Numbered from the stretch's first letter, positions 15,801 through 25,288 are shown. The stretch: DNA of 64,000 nucleotides from Roseburia sp. 831b (GCF_001940165.2 NZ_CP135162.1:2934001-2998000), one strand, 5' to 3'. Program-made: numbers and translations. The notes: generated by a model not told the origin, from the sequence alone.

Positions 15801-17414
15801 ATGATAAGAAAATTACTACAAGGCATACCGAAAAAACTATTAATCTGCAACGCAATCTTCACCATTATCTGGGGTTTGATGAACTCCTATATGACGGTGG
15901 CGCTCGCGAAGGTGACTGCTGTCAGCGTCGAGCGAAAAACGTTTGTGGGCGCAGCACTTTTCTTTGTCGGATATATTTTAGTGTGGGAAGCGGCGGAGTT
16001 TGTCTGCGATATGTGCGATGGCACGCAGGACGCTTACGTGCGCAACGAGAGTTACCGCTATTATTACAAAAAGATTTACGAGACGAAGCCGTCTGTTTTG
16101 CAAAAAGAAAATACCGGTTATGTTGCCGGCATTTTGACACAGCTGATTGAGCGGAAGGCAAAAATGATGCAGAGTACTTTGTTAGCGTCCATCAGCATCA
16201 TTTATATCGGCTATCTGATTGTCTATATTGGAAAATATTCTCCATGGTTTTCCTTGATTGTACTTGGACTTACCATCGTGGGCGTTCTGATTCGTCTTGC
16301 GTGTTCGAAAACGATTGCGCCAAGTCTAAAGGCGATGACAACGGCGAGAGGAGAGCTGAATAAGATTTTTATGGACGGGATTCACAATATTTCGACCGTG
16401 CAAAGGTACCGCGGCATTGATTTTCTAATGAAAAAGACAGACGGCTATTGCAAAGAAAACCTTCGGGCGACAAAGAAATTTTTCTTTGGAAATGAGGTTG
16501 GTTTTACCGCATATAAGAGCGTCAATTATCTGCTTTGCCCAATCTGCATGTTTGTGGCGCTTGCACTTTATACGAAAAATCCAAATTTCCCAATTGTGGA
16601 ATTTATGGCATACCTTGCAATTGTAACGGTACAGCTGGTACACAATGTAAAAAATATCGCAAGCTTTATCAATGATTTTAACATTTATGCGACCTCACAG
16701 CGCGAGATGGATAAGATGGTTGCGGAGTGGTCAGACAGCTATACCAGCACTTCCATCGGAAGTGCGTTTGAGACTATCAGCTTAAAAGATGTTTCCTATC
16801 AGTACACCACCGCCGAGGGTGCGACGACCATCCAGATTCCTCATTTTTCCATGAAAAAAGGGGAGCGTGTCTGCATCACTGGGGAGAGCGGTCAGGGCAA
16901 GACCACGATGTTGAAACTGCTTTCCGGTATGATTGAGACAGAAAACAAACTGTTTGTAGATGGAAAAGAGACGAAGAAAAATATCGACGCAGTATTTATT
17001 GCGCAGGATACGGAGATGTTAGACATGACGCTTCGCGAGAATCTGACTTTTGGAAAAGAAGGCATTTCAGACGAGGAACTTATCTCCATGATAGAAGAAG
17101 TCGGCATGGGCGACTGGCTGGAAAAACAAAAGGACGGGCTGGACACCATGTTAGGAGAGCGCGGCGTATTTGTTTCCACCGGACAGCGGCAGCGTCTCAA
17201 CTTACTGCGGGGGCTTCTGATGGAAAAAGAGATTTACTTACTCGATGAGCCTACCAGTAATGTAGACGATGAGACCGAAGAAAAGATGATTTCTCTCATC
17301 AACCGGAAGTTGAAAGGAAAAACAATTGTAGTTGTAACACACAAACAAAAAATCTGTGAGATTTGTGACACACAGTACTTTTTCACAGACAATCAGATTG
17401 TTTGTGCCGGTTAA
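15801..17414 (+). CDS. ABC transporter, fused membrane and ATPase domains
   Basis: The start at 15801 follows AAGGAGGAAAGTG; the longer open frame has no ribosome site. The 537-residue protein has an exporter-type transmembrane domain of about six helices (1-320) followed by a nucleotide-binding domain. Walker A is GESGQGKTT, the signature is a degenerate VSTGQRQRL instead of LSGGQ, and Walker B is IYLLDEPTSNVDD. It should act as a homodimer or pair with another half-transporter. The substrate is unknown; drug, lipid or peptide export are options. The upstream leader ORF and terminator suggest inducible expression. Confidence 0.88.
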   Translation: MIRKLLQGIPKKLLICNAIFTIIWGLMNSYMTVALAKVTAVSVERKTFVGAALFFVGYILVWEAAEFVCDMCDGTQDAYVRNESYRYYYKKIYETKPSVLQKENTGYVAGILTQLIERKAKMMQSTLLASISIIYIGYLIVYIGKYSPWFSLIVLGLTIVGVLIRLACSKTIAPSLKAMTTARGELNKIFMDGIHNISTVQRYRGIDFLMKKTDGYCKENLRATKKFFFGNEVGFTAYKSVNYLLCPICMFVALALYTKNPNFPIVEFMAYLAIVTVQLVHNVKNIASFINDFNIYATSQREMDKMVAEWSDSYTSTSIGSAFETISLKDVSYQYTTAEGATTIQIPHFSMKKGERVCITGESGQGKTTMLKLLSGMIETENKLFVDGKETKKNIDAVFIAQDTEMLDMTLRENLTFGKEGISDEELISMIEEVGMGDWLEKQKDGLDTMLGERGVFVSTGQRQRLNLLRGLLMEKEIYLLDEPTSNVDDETEEKMISLINRKLKGKTIVVVTHKQKICEICDTQYFFTDNQIVCAG

Positions 17415-17477
17415 CAATAAGGAAGTTAAAATGTCTGTTTTTGCCAATACAATCCAAGAGTTTGTGCGGTCTAACTA

Positions 17478-17507
17478 TTGACAATTGGCGGTGTTATAGG
17501 CTATACT
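17478..17507 (+). promoter_or_regulatory. SRP RNA promoter
   Basis: TTGACA (17478-17483), 18 bases, then TATACT (17502-17507), placing the start of transcription near 17514. Confidence 0.7.
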
Positions 17508-17513
17508 TAAATC

Positions 17514-17780
17514 TCCGAGCAGCCGGGGTGGTAGCGGTACCTTGAACCAACAATCCGCTATAGTTGGGGTGATGTCGAACAGAGGGTCTTCAATTTTGGA
17601 GCTGCCCTTCATAAGTGGCGCTGACGTTTGGGTCTTGCGCAACAGGAATTTACGAACCAGGTCAGGTCAGGAATGAAGCAGCCTTAAGTAAAACCTCCTG
17701 TGTGCCGCGAGGGTGCCTGGGCCGAGTTAACTGTGGAGGTAACGTCTGGGATTTCGATTCGAAGTAAGACGCTCGGTTTT
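17514..17780 (+). ncRNA. ffs: signal recognition particle RNA, large bacterial type
   Basis: The conserved domain IV sequence is present as GGTCAGGAATGAAGCAGCC near 17663-17681, the Ffh-binding tetraloop hairpin region. CCGAGC at 17515 pairs with GCTCGG at 17771, closing a molecule of about 265 nt, the size of Gram-positive SRP RNA with an Alu-like domain. A T-rich tail follows. It directs nascent membrane and secreted proteins to the translocon. Confidence 0.88.
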
Positions 17781-17801
17781 AAATTTTACAATGACAATTG
17801 C

Positions 17802-17846
17802 AAAAGGACTGCCGCATCTGGAAACGACGGGTGCCACAGCCCTTTT
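17802..17846 (+). terminator. terminator between SRP RNA and mgtE
   Basis: AAAAGG...CTG pairs with CAG...CCTTTT with an internal loop, followed by a T-run at 17843-17848. Confidence 0.5.
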
Positions 17847-17885
17847 TTGCTGGATAAGATTTGTGTGGAAGAAGGAGGTAACGAT

Positions 17886-19301
17886 ATGACAGAAAATGAA
17901 ATGAACAAAGTAGAACAAGTCATTCCGGAGAAACCGGATTACGAGAAAGAGCTGATTTCCATCGTCCGAAGTCAGGACTCTGACGATGTCATACGAGACC
18001 GCCTTGCGGACTACCACGAAAACGATATCGCAGATATTTTGGATGATTTGACTGTTACAGAAAGAAAAAAGCTGTATCGTATTTTAGGTGTTGACGCAGT
18101 TTCAGAGGTATTTACCTATCTGGATGATGTTGGAACCTATATCGAAGAGTTAGATGCGGAAAAGGCTGCAGATATCATTGAGTCGATGGATGCGGATGAT
18201 GCGGTCGATATTTTGGACGAACTGGAAGAGGATAAAAGTGAGGAAATCTTCCATCTGATGAACGATGAAGCACAGCATGATATCGATTTGATTCATTCTT
18301 ACAGTGAAGATGAAATCGGTAGCAAAATGACGACAAACTTCATTGTGATTGACCGTGGTGCCACAGTGCGCCAGGCAATGAAAGAGCTTGTCAGCCAGGC
18401 AGCCGAAAACGACAATATCATGACACTTTATGTGGTAAATGATGACCGTACTTTTTACGGTGCAATTGATTTAAAAGATTTGATTTCGGCAAGAGAATAT
18501 GCGAATCTGGAGGATTTGATTGCAACATTTTACCCTTATGTTTATGCAGAAGAATCCATCAGCGAATGTATCGAAGAATTAAAAGATTACTCCGAGGACT
18601 CCATCCCGGTTCTGGATAATGGAAAAAGAATCATCGGTGTCATCACAGCCCAGGATATCGTTGAGGTTGTCGATGAGGAAATGGGAGAGGATTACGCAAA
18701 ATTAGCAGGTTTGACGGCAGAGGAAGATTTAAAGGAACCTTTGCTAGAGAGTATGAAAAAAAGAATTCCCTGGCTTATCATTTTATTAGGTCTAGGACTC
18801 GTGGTATCAACAGTTGTTGGAATGTTTGAAAAAGTAGTGGCAGAACTGACCATTGTCATCTGTTTCCAGTCCCTGATTTTAGATATGGCAGGAAATGTCG
18901 GAACACAGTCACTTGCGGTTACCATCCGTGTTTTGATGGATGAAAACCTTTCCGGAAAACAGAAGTTGTATCTGGTTGGAAAAGAAATGCGTATCGGTCT
19001 TGCAAATGGTTTGCTATTAGGACTGCTATCTTTTGTCTTTATCGGGTTATATGTGATGATTGCAAAACACGGAACACCGGGATTTTCTTTTGCGGTGTCC
19101 GGCTGTATCGGAATTGCGCTTGTGACAGCGATGGTGATTTCCAGTTTTACCGGAACAATTATTCCAATGTTTTTCCATAAGATAAAAGTTGACCCGGCAG
19201 TGGCATCCGGTCCGTTGATTACGACCATCAATGACCTGGTTGCAGTTGTGACTTACTACGGACTGACTTGGATTCTGTTGATTCAAATGCTCGGTTTTTA
19301 G
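17886..19301 (+). CDS. mgtE: magnesium transporter MgtE
   Basis: The 471-residue Mg2+ channel starts at 17886 behind GAAGGAGGTAACG. It has a cytosolic acidic superhelical N domain (about 20-130, with EELDAEKAADIIESMDADDAVDIL), two CBS domains (about 135-255) and a C-terminal membrane domain of five helices (about 280-470). A conserved pore region reads DMAGNVGTQSLAVTIR. Cytosolic Mg2+ binding to the N and CBS domains closes the channel. The long open frame upstream belongs to the SRP RNA and is not coding. Confidence 0.95.
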   Translation: MTENEMNKVEQVIPEKPDYEKELISIVRSQDSDDVIRDRLADYHENDIADILDDLTVTERKKLYRILGVDAVSEVFTYLDDVGTYIEELDAEKAADIIESMDADDAVDILDELEEDKSEEIFHLMNDEAQHDIDLIHSYSEDEIGSKMTTNFIVIDRGATVRQAMKELVSQAAENDNIMTLYVVNDDRTFYGAIDLKDLISAREYANLEDLIATFYPYVYAEESISECIEELKDYSEDSIPVLDNGKRIIGVITAQDIVEVVDEEMGEDYAKLAGLTAEEDLKEPLLESMKKRIPWLIILLGLGLVVSTVVGMFEKVVAELTIVICFQSLILDMAGNVGTQSLAVTIRVLMDENLSGKQKLYLVGKEMRIGLANGLLLGLLSFVFIGLYVMIAKHGTPGFSFAVSGCIGIALVTAMVISSFTGTIIPMFFHKIKVDPAVASGPLITTINDLVAVVTYYGLTWILLIQMLGF

Positions 19302-19459
19302 GAAAAATGCCGAACGCAGACGAAAACCGGCGAAGATGAAACTGCTATTTGGGGAAACAATATATTATAATAGAAGAGACAGGATAAGTGAATGACCATT
19401 TTGGCTCGAAAAGCTGGAAGATAGAACGACAGAATTGGCTAGAAACGGGAGGATAAAAA

Positions 19460-19960
19460 ATGTGGGATAAAATTCGAAAATTTTTATATGAAGTGTGTGA
19501 CATCATGGAACTTTTGATGGCAGTTGCAGTTGTGGCAGGTCTTGTCATTGCAGTGGTATCGCTGGTGCCGGATTTACAGCATTATTGGGCAAACCGCACG
19601 CATGAAGGGGAGTTCCTGATTTATCTGGACGCCGTATTCAATATCGTAATCGGAATTGAGTTTATGAAGATGTTATGTAAACCAAACTCCGCAAACATCA
19701 TCGAAGCGCTGATTTTTTTGATTGCACGACACATGATTATTGGAACCACAACAGCGGGAGAAGATTTGCTGTCTATTATCAGTATCGCAATCCTGTTCTT
19801 ATTCCGCAGATTCATGTTAATGACAAAGCCAAACAAAAATCAGAAGCTGCCAAATCTTTTTCATGTAATCAAGGCAATGCAGAGTCCGGAAGTGCGGGAT
19901 ATGATAATCGAGGCAGAGGAAAAAGATTTAAGACACACGGAACACAAGAAAGAAGACTAA
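19460..19960 (+). CDS. PsiE-like membrane protein
   Basis: The 166-residue protein has about four transmembrane segments (residues 17-36, 55-70, 80-95 and 103-118) and a charged C-terminal tail rich in Glu, Lys and His. The pattern (LYLDAVFNIVIGIEFMKML then IIEALIFLIARHMII) resembles the phosphate-starvation-inducible PsiE family. The function of that family is not known. It follows mgtE by 158 bases and starts behind GGGAGGAT. Confidence 0.7.
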   Translation: MWDKIRKFLYEVCDIMELLMAVAVVAGLVIAVVSLVPDLQHYWANRTHEGEFLIYLDAVFNIVIGIEFMKMLCKPNSANIIEALIFLIARHMIIGTTTAGEDLLSIISIAILFLFRRFMLMTKPNKNQKLPNLFHVIKAMQSPEVRDMIIEAEEKDLRHTEHKKED

Positions 19961-19995
19961 GGCATGCAGAACACAGGGAAGAAGATGCTGAGAAA

Positions 19996-20100
19996 ACATT
20001 AGAAAATCTTAGACTTTTCTTATGTTTGCTCATCGGAACAAAATTGCCTTGTCATTGTGCAATTTGCCAGTAAGAAAACTGTAAGCAACCTTTTGACACC
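19996..20100. repeat. partial copy of the dispersed palindromic element
   Basis: From ACATTAGAAAATCTTAG through GCACAATGACAAGG (reverse strand) to GGTGTCAAAAGG, this matches the arms of the elements at 25289 and 27490. The central double-hairpin core is missing, so the two arms abut. The 19961-20460 gap holds no gene; its remainder is A/T-rich and unremarkable. Confidence 0.65.
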
Positions 20101-20460
20101 AAAGTCTGAGAAATAAATCACACAGAATACAATGAAAAATACAAGAAAAGCAGGCTGATTGTAAGGGGAGAATGATACACAGAATGCGAAGGAAAGTAAA
20201 GAATGGGGAAAAACAAAAGAGAGATTTTTTCTGAAATAGAACACAGATTGAGAGAAAATCTCAAATAGAATTGAAAAATTCCTGTTAATTTTTTCACAAA
20301 GTTTTATTTTAGCAGAAATGTGCCTAAATGTCAAATAAAAGTGCATTTTATCAGATACAAGCATTGAAATATTTAGTTTCTGCTATATAATGAAGGTAAA
20401 TCGTGCGTTTTGCACAGTAATCTTAAACACATTATAAAATAGAAAAGTGAGGAAAATAAA

Positions 20461-21444
20461 ATGTTCGGATTTGGTCAGTTAATCGAGATCCTAAAAAAAG
20501 ATCCTAAGAAAATCGTCTTTACAGAAGGAAACGATCCTCGTATCTTAGAGGCAGCTTCCAGACTTTTAGCAAGCAGCTTCCTTCACCCAATCCTTGTTGG
20601 TAATCCAGACGAAATCAACAAAGTTGCAGAGGAAAGTGGATTTAATATTCGTGGAGCAGAGATCATCGACCCAAACAATTATGATAGATTTGACGAGATG
20701 GTAGATTTATTCTGCGAACTTCGTAAAAGCAAAGGTGTTACACCAGAGCAGGCAAGAGGAATTCTTTCCCAGGCAAACTACTTTGGAACAATGTTAGTAA
20801 AAATGGGTGTAGCTGATTCCCTTCTTGGTGGAGCTACATATTCCACAGCAGATACAGTTCGTCCTGCATTACAGTTAATCAAGACAAAACCAGGCAACAG
20901 CATCGTATCTTCTTGCTTTATCTTAGTTCGTCCATCTGCTACAGGTGAGAACGAAGTATTGGCAATGGGTGACTGTGCAATCAACATTCATCCAACAGAA
21001 GATGAATTAGTTGAAATCGCTGGAGAATCTGCAGAGTGTGCAAGAATTTTCGGTGTAGATCCTAAGGTTGCATTCTTAAGCTACTCAACACTTGGTTCCG
21101 GAAAAGGTGAAGATGTTGACAAAATGCGTAATGCAGCTCACAAAGCAAAAGAAAAATATCCAAACCTTCCAATCGAAGGCGAGATTCAGTTCGATGCAGC
21201 AGTATCTCCACGTGTTGCTCGTACAAAATGCCCTGAATCAGAAGTTGCAGGACATGCAAATACATTTATCTTCCCAGATATCAACGCTGGTAACATTGGC
21301 TACAAGATTGCACAGCGTCTTGGTAACTTCGAAGCTTACGGACCAATCTTACTTGGTTTAAATGCTCCAATCAATGACTTATCCCGTGGATGTAACGCGT
21401 CAGAAGTATACTCCATGGCAATCATTACTGCAGCATTAGCATAA
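20461..21444 (+). CDS. pta: phosphate acetyltransferase
   Basis: The 327-residue single-domain enzyme interconverts acetyl-CoA plus phosphate and acetyl phosphate plus CoA in acetate metabolism. Family features include KIVFTEGNDPRILEAASRL at the N-terminus, the central GGATYSTADTVRPALQLI, and the C-terminal YGPILLGLNAPINDLSRGC. Length matches the short Pta class of Firmicutes. A strong ribosome site (GTGAGGAAAATAAA) and optimal codon use suggest high expression. Acetate kinase is often adjacent, but there is none here; a terminator and a gene-free region follow. Confidence 0.93.
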   Translation: MFGFGQLIEILKKDPKKIVFTEGNDPRILEAASRLLASSFLHPILVGNPDEINKVAEESGFNIRGAEIIDPNNYDRFDEMVDLFCELRKSKGVTPEQARGILSQANYFGTMLVKMGVADSLLGGATYSTADTVRPALQLIKTKPGNSIVSSCFILVRPSATGENEVLAMGDCAINIHPTEDELVEIAGESAECARIFGVDPKVAFLSYSTLGSGKGEDVDKMRNAAHKAKEKYPNLPIEGEIQFDAAVSPRVARTKCPESEVAGHANTFIFPDINAGNIGYKIAQRLGNFEAYGPILLGLNAPINDLSRGCNASEVYSMAIITAALA

Positions 21445-21479
21445 TAATCGCTAGAAATCATATAAAAATATACCCAATG

Positions 21480-21522
21480 AAAAGCGGTATCCGAAGGAAA
21501 CTTTGGATGCCGCTTTTCTTGT
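21480..21522 (+). terminator. pta terminator
   Basis: AAAAGCGGTATCC pairs with GGATGCCGCTTTT across a 12-base loop. Confidence 0.8.
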
Positions 21523-21550
21523 CGGAGAAGATGTTAGGGATGTAGAGGTT

Positions 21551-21680
21551 CTTGTTATATAGGACGGCAGGAAGATAGCTTTTGTTGTTATATAGGACAG
21601 AAAAAGTATAGCTTTCGTTGTTATACAGTGCAGCAGGAAGATAACTTTTCTTGGCATATAAGGTACTGGGAAAAAACTTT
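21551..21680. repeat. GTTGTTATATAGGA-type short tandem repeats
   Basis: Three to four diverged units of about 31-36 bp share GTTATATAGGA and AGATAGCTTTTGTT blocks. The 21523-22750 region contains no gene. Confidence 0.5.
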
Positions 21681-21789
21681 TCCTATACTACAAGATTCGT
21701 AGAGATTGCTTTTTGGCATAGAATTTTGTTGTTCTACTGTTCCACGGATATTTGCATTCGTGGTGCGTTTACAATGTCTGGAGAACTTG

Positions 21790-22110
21790 AATTGGAGTGA
21801 GAATCTAGAAAAGTGCATGAAAACACCCAAAGACGTTAAGGCAATGGAGTAGAGATTTTCAAAAATCGTAGAAAACACCTAAAGACGTCAAGTCAATGGA
21901 GTGGAAAACTTCAGAAATCAGGAAAAACACCTAAAGCTAGGAAAGCAATGGAGTGGAGATTTCCCAAAATCGCAGAAAACACCTAAAGACGTCAAGTCAA
22001 TGGAGTGGAAAATTTCAGAAATCAGGAAAAACACCTAAAGCCATTTAAGCAATGGAGTAGAAATTTCCCAAAATCGCAGAAAACACCTAAAGTCATAAAT
22101 ATAAACTACT
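21790..22110. repeat. 52-bp tandem repeat array, copy B
   Basis: ATGGAGT(A/G)G blocks start at about 21844, 21896, 21948, 22000 and 22052, again exactly 52 bp apart. The spacer text (AAAATCGCAGAAAACACCTAAAG then a GTCAAGTCA block) matches the array at 205-425. Alternate units are more alike than neighbours, hinting at a 104-bp higher-order unit. Confidence 0.85.
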
Positions 22111-22199
22111 ATCTATATAGTGGACACGTAGTTAAAAAAATCCCCTCTTTTTAAAGGTGATACCTAGATAAAGGACGTACATTCTACGCTATAATATTA

Positions 22200-22450
22200 A
22201 ATTCACATGAATTTTAAGCCGACGAAAATCCTGAGAATACCAAGTCAACTGAATTCCCCAGAATTCTAAGCCAGCTCAACTCAAAAAATACCAGATCAAC
22301 TGAATTCATAAGGATTCTAAGCCAACTCGTCTCCCAAGAATTCTAGCCAATTCAATTCATGAGAATTCCAAGCTAACTTACCTTCCAAGAATACAAAGCC
22401 AACTCACCTCCCAAGAATTCCAGTCCGCCCGAATCCCATCCGGGGATTCC
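22200..22450. repeat. degenerate AGAATTC/CCAACTCA repeats
   Basis: The motif (A)AGAATTCnAAGCCAACTCA recurs about every 25-35 bases, eight or so times, with drift. It has no coding potential. The stretch from 22450 to the hsp20 promoter is A/T-rich and empty. Confidence 0.5.
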
Positions 22451-22750
22451 AAACCCCTGCCCTTTTGCGTTGGAATATCACTATGCAGAAGCAGACCGCG
22501 AAAGAGAACCGCCAAGCCTCCTTTTCATCTGGGAATATTGCTAAATGAAATAAGTGACGTAAAAACAAGTCATCGAGCTTATAATCTATAAAGAAAACGG
22601 TCACTTGAAAGTGCAATAATAAAAATACACTTGTAGTTATACACAAAATAATGTGGATAATGTTGGTAAGTGCGGGATAATTAACTTAATAAATGGAAAT
22701 ATTCTGAAAATATAATGGAAAAATAAATTAAATCTAAATAAATTATAAAA

Positions 22751-22793
22751 TTAGCACTCACCTATTGACAGTGCTAATAAAAAGGTCTATAAC
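22751..22793 (+). promoter_or_regulatory. CIRCE operator overlapping the hsp20 promoter
   Basis: TTAGCACTC (22751-22759), nine bases, then CAGTGCTAA (22769-22777) matches the HrcA operator TTAGCACTC-N9-GAGTGCTAA with one mismatch. TTGACA (22765-22770), 17 bases and TATAAC (22788-22793) form the promoter, so HrcA binding would cover the -35 box. Confidence 0.88.
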
Positions 22794-22858
22794 GTAGTTA
22801 CAAGGTAAGAACAAGAAAGCTTATCGCAAAGAATAAGAATAGAAAGAGGGAAACGATT

Positions 22859-23317
22859 ATGTTAAGACCAAGTATTTTTAGTAATAATTTTGTAGATAAT
22901 ATGTTTGATGACTTTTTCGATGATTCTTTCATGCCGACGATGTCGGCTATGCCAAGCCAGTATGCCCGCACAACAGGCGCTATGAGCACAGATGTACGGG
23001 AGACAGATAATGCTTACTATATAGATATGGAACTTCCTGGATTTGCAAAAGAGGATGTTCAGGCAGAACTGAAAGATGGTTATCTGACCATCAATGCTGC
23101 ACACAATGAGAATAAAGAAGAAAAGAACAAAGAAGGAAAGTTCATACGAAGAGAACGTTACACCGGAAGTTATCAGAGAAGCTTCTACGTTGGCGAGCAG
23201 ATGACGCAGGAAGATATCAAAGCTAAATTCAACAATGGTATTTTGACGGTTGAAGTTCCAAAGAAAGAAGCAAAGCCGGAAGTAGAACAGAAGAAATACA
23301 TTACGATTGAAGGCTAA
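22859..23317 (+). CDS. small heat-shock protein, Hsp20/alpha-crystallin family
   Basis: This 152-residue ATP-independent holdase has a variable N-terminal arm (residues 1-45, MFDDFFDDSFMP), an alpha-crystallin domain at about 46-140 (TDVRETDNAYYIDMELPGFAKEDV ... YTGSYQRSFYVGE) and a short tail without a clear IxI motif. The start follows GGGAAACGATT. Its CIRCE-controlled promoter places it in the HrcA heat-shock regulon. Confidence 0.93.
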   Translation: MLRPSIFSNNFVDNMFDDFFDDSFMPTMSAMPSQYARTTGAMSTDVRETDNAYYIDMELPGFAKEDVQAELKDGYLTINAAHNENKEEKNKEGKFIRRERYTGSYQRSFYVGEQMTQEDIKAKFNNGILTVEVPKKEAKPEVEQKKYITIEG

Positions 23318-23425
23318 ATAATTTTGGAAGGTTATCTGAAGCAGAAAAGGTTAACTGAAAATCAAGAATTGTGAAAAGATATGGAAACTGTCCAGTTGCA
23401 ATCGTTTCAATACAAATAGATGAAA

Positions 23426-23472
23426 AAGGTGCTATACCAAGTGAGGAAACTCTAAGGTATAGCATCTTTTTG
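23426..23472 (+). terminator. hsp20 terminator
   Basis: AGGTGCTATACC pairs with GGTATAGCATCT and is followed by TTTTT. Confidence 0.8.
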
Positions 23473-23588
23473 CTTTTGCAGAAAGTGCTGCTTTTACATA
23501 GAGGAAAGCTTTCTATAAGGATGCGACGGGAACACATTTTAAAAGGGCAGTATACATAATTAGGTATTTATTGCTCCGACCAGTTAAG

Positions 23589-25232
23589 TTATTCTGCTTG
23601 TATGTTGTCTGACAAGTTTTCGTAATCATCCATTTGTTTGCTGACCCAGTTCATGGTATCTTGATAAATCTGTCCAAACGAGGTGCCAAGAATTTTTTCA
23701 AAATCGCCATTGGTGGTTGAGAGCGCGGCAAGTTTGTCAAATCCATAGGTGTCCGTGATATATTTTGCCATTGAGGCGGATTCGGAGTAACCGATATCTG
23801 ATATGGCAGGAACATTCAAATTGCCGGTCGCAGGATCAAAACGTTGGGAATAACGTTCAAGAGCCTGGCGATAGGTACCAAGAGTGCCAGAATAACAATC
23901 GTTTTTATCATCCCAGTAGCCTCTCTCTCGAATAAGATTTTTTCCGATATAGGAAACATAGGCAATACTGCTTTCGCGGTTCTCTAACTCAATATTGGCC
24001 ATAACGGTTGGAAACCATTCTACCAGGTATGGGTGTTGTATCGTAGGCACAATTTTATCAGGACCATATGTCAGATGATGACAATATTCGTGTAAGAGAC
24101 AATAGGGCACTTCATACCAGCCTAATACAACCTTTATGGTTTCCTCATCAGGAAAATAACAAGAACGGGAAGTATTGACGTCATGCTCTTTTTCAAATTG
24201 TGTTAAAATGTAAACCTTATTTAAGTTTTCCGGGAGGTATCCACCGAGATAATCTCTTGCATCTTGAAAGTCTAGAACACGTAGGGGTTCGATAATATTA
24301 TAATTTTTTACCATATTAAGGTAACCGATTGCAGCAACATCTGCATCTTCCCATAGCCAGATGGCATCGTCGGATTCGATTCGGTAGGTACAGGAATCTT
24401 TTGCGTGGTCGGTATGATTATAGCCAAAATTAATTTTTCCAAGTTCGGAGTAAGCCGAATCGCAACCGATGCTTTTCAGCCACTTATTTTTTTCATTCAC
24501 AAGGGATTCATGATCGTAAGATTGCTCTAACGAGTGACATAACTTTTCGTAGGCATCAAAGGAATAGGAATCCACATACCAAAGAGAAAAAGCTTTCACC
24601 GATTCTTTTTCAATGGCAGAATCCTCCTGTGAAAAATAAGTTGTTTCCAACATTGGAAGTGTAAAATCTAAAAGGTACAGGTGCTCCTTGTCGCTGTAAA
24701 AGGATTGAAGTTCGTTGGTGTGTGTATCGGAATTGTCATAGGAAAGGATGCCATTATCGATACAATATGCGAAAAACAGGCCATACTGCTCCGCGCAGGA
24801 AGTATTGCCTGGATGCGTTTTCTTTACGAGACACCATAAATCATCGAAAGTGAGCGTTTTCCCATCCGTGATGCATAAAGGAGTGTGAAAAGAGGCATTA
24901 TTATCGGATTGAAACCCAAGGTAAACGGTCAGGTCTTGGGTAGGAGAATCGAAAAAAGAATCTGTGTAGGAAATAAAATCGGAGATTTTTCCGATAAGTT
25001 CCTTGGCACTTTCTTCGTCAAAGTTCTCTGAATTAAAATCATATTCGATTCCCTGGTAGGTTGTGTAGGTGCTAAAACCATGCCATTTCCCTGGAAAAAT
25101 TTCCTTTTCCTTCCATTCCACTGTATCAATGTCAAAGTTTTTTATATGTGGGCAATGAGCCCGTCCTATAAAAAGGACAAGAAATAAGAGAAAAACGAAT
25201 ATGAATGAAGCTTGTAATTTTTTGTGTCGCAT
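23589..25232 (-). CDS. secreted or membrane-anchored HExxH protein of unknown function
   Basis: The 547-residue protein has an N-terminal signal or anchor (HKKLQASFIFVFLLFLVLFIGRAHC), so it should be outside the membrane. A gluzincin-like zinc site, HEYCHH, lies at about residue 390, with a downstream Glu-rich helix (VEWFPTVMANIE) that could supply the third ligand. The C-terminal region (SMAKYITDTYGFDKLAALS) resembles the end of basic peptidase-MA-type domains. It is probably a metalloprotease, but the family is not certain. It lies alone between hsp20 and a repeat element, transcribed leftwards. Confidence 0.75.
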   Translation of the reverse strand: MRHKKLQASFIFVFLLFLVLFIGRAHCPHIKNFDIDTVEWKEKEIFPGKWHGFSTYTTYQGIEYDFNSENFDEESAKELIGKISDFISYTDSFFDSPTQDLTVYLGFQSDNNASFHTPLCITDGKTLTFDDLWCLVKKTHPGNTSCAEQYGLFFAYCIDNGILSYDNSDTHTNELQSFYSDKEHLYLLDFTLPMLETTYFSQEDSAIEKESVKAFSLWYVDSYSFDAYEKLCHSLEQSYDHESLVNEKNKWLKSIGCDSAYSELGKINFGYNHTDHAKDSCTYRIESDDAIWLWEDADVAAIGYLNMVKNYNIIEPLRVLDFQDARDYLGGYLPENLNKVYILTQFEKEHDVNTSRSCYFPDEETIKVVLGWYEVPYCLLHEYCHHLTYGPDKIVPTIQHPYLVEWFPTVMANIELENRESSIAYVSYIGKNLIRERGYWDDKNDCYSGTLGTYRQALERYSQRFDPATGNLNVPAISDIGYSESASMAKYITDTYGFDKLAALSTTNGDFEKILGTSFGQIYQDTMNWVSKQMDDYENLSDNIQAE

Positions 25233-25288
25233 ATATGTACTTTATTCATAATGATGATATTGGGCTATTTTTTCAAAAATAGGATTCA

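Noticed and set aside
17700..17885. N-terminal extension of MgtE
   Set aside because: This stretch is the 3' part of the SRP RNA and its downstream terminator; MgtE starts at 17886 after GAAGGAGGTAACG.
18692..19231. 179-codon ORF antisense to mgtE
   Set aside because: It is a shadow of the MgtE membrane domain with no family resemblance or ribosome site.
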